Part shown: positions 63,983 through 64,000 of the stretch, piece by piece
Layout: each line of letters starts with the position of its first letter
Position numbering within the stretch: position 1 is the first letter of the stretch
NCBI GenBank assembly: GCA_037127315.1
Contig: JBBBDQ010001027.1
Span: forward strand, 3,841,001-3,905,000
Direction: 5' to 3'
DNA from: Ascarosepion bandense
Taxonomy: Eukaryota; Mollusca; Cephalopoda; Sepiida; Sepiidae
DNA length: 64,000 bases
The notes under the pieces: model-generated
The model's database searches: none
What the model saw: only the letters and a program-made list of their open reading frames with translations
Told to the model about the DNA's origin: nothing
Position numbers and translations under genes: made by a program

Positions 63983-64000
63983 GTGCGATCGGTAAATTGT

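Overview
The window looks like repeat-saturated, AT-rich animal DNA. The mix points to a lophotrochozoan, most likely a mollusc: one intronless 7-TM receptor, Jockey/CR1-type and RTE-like LINEs, several Penelope-like elements (PLEs), tRNA-derived SINEs, Helitron-like elements, a Ty3/gypsy element and long GATA satellites. This placement is inference; no sequence here names the species. I recognise one probable host protein gene, the class A (rhodopsin-like) GPCR at 37027-38265 (+), complete in one exon. Every other coding similarity belongs to a decayed mobile element, and most long open frames are microsatellites or minisatellites read through.

Layout. 1-2500: CT/TA simple repeats and a dispersed repeat (E1). 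2.5-8.5 kb: PLE remnants, a hammerhead ribozyme at 3.74 kb, LINE-A fragments and a tandem array of LINE-A 3' ends. 8.6-9.6 kb: RTE-like LINE. 10-15 kb: SINE1 copies, one split by LINE-A, a long palindrome and a Helitron-like copy. 15-21 kb: repeat D, a hAT-like element with a 40-bp minisatellite, a Ty3/gypsy remnant and the hairpin-bearing family G repeats. 21-26.5 kb: Helitron-like DNA, an inverted repeat around a LINE, foldback family F, three hammerhead motifs and a SINE1 with a clear target-site duplication. 27-29 kb: GATA/CATA satellite. 29-34 kb: LINE-A, a SINE1 pair inside E1, a tRNA-like repeat ending in a hammerhead, and a third PLE. 34-38.3 kb: AT-rich segment S and the GPCR. 38.5-44 kb: LINE relics, a 50-bp satellite and GATA. 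44.07-48.5 kb: a Ty3/gypsy element inserted in the GATA array. 48.5-52.4 kb: Helitron-like copy and a 1.5-kb GATA satellite. 53-58 kb: foldbacks, SINE1, more copies of S and an RTE-like LINE. 58.6-60.1 kb: CT/CA satellites. 60.7-64 kb: nested RTE/Helitron/LINE-A, a second palindrome and another Helitron-like copy.

The most interesting content is RNA and DNA structure rather than protein. There are five candidate self-cleaving hammerhead ribozymes: one downstream of a PLE endonuclease, and four of a shared core type, two of them preceded by a tRNA-like pol III promoter. There is also a hairpin in the family G repeats with compensatory changes, two homologous ~120-140 bp palindromes, and a Helitron-like family with CTAG ends and A/T target sites. 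All homology statements come from reading motifs; no database search was possible.
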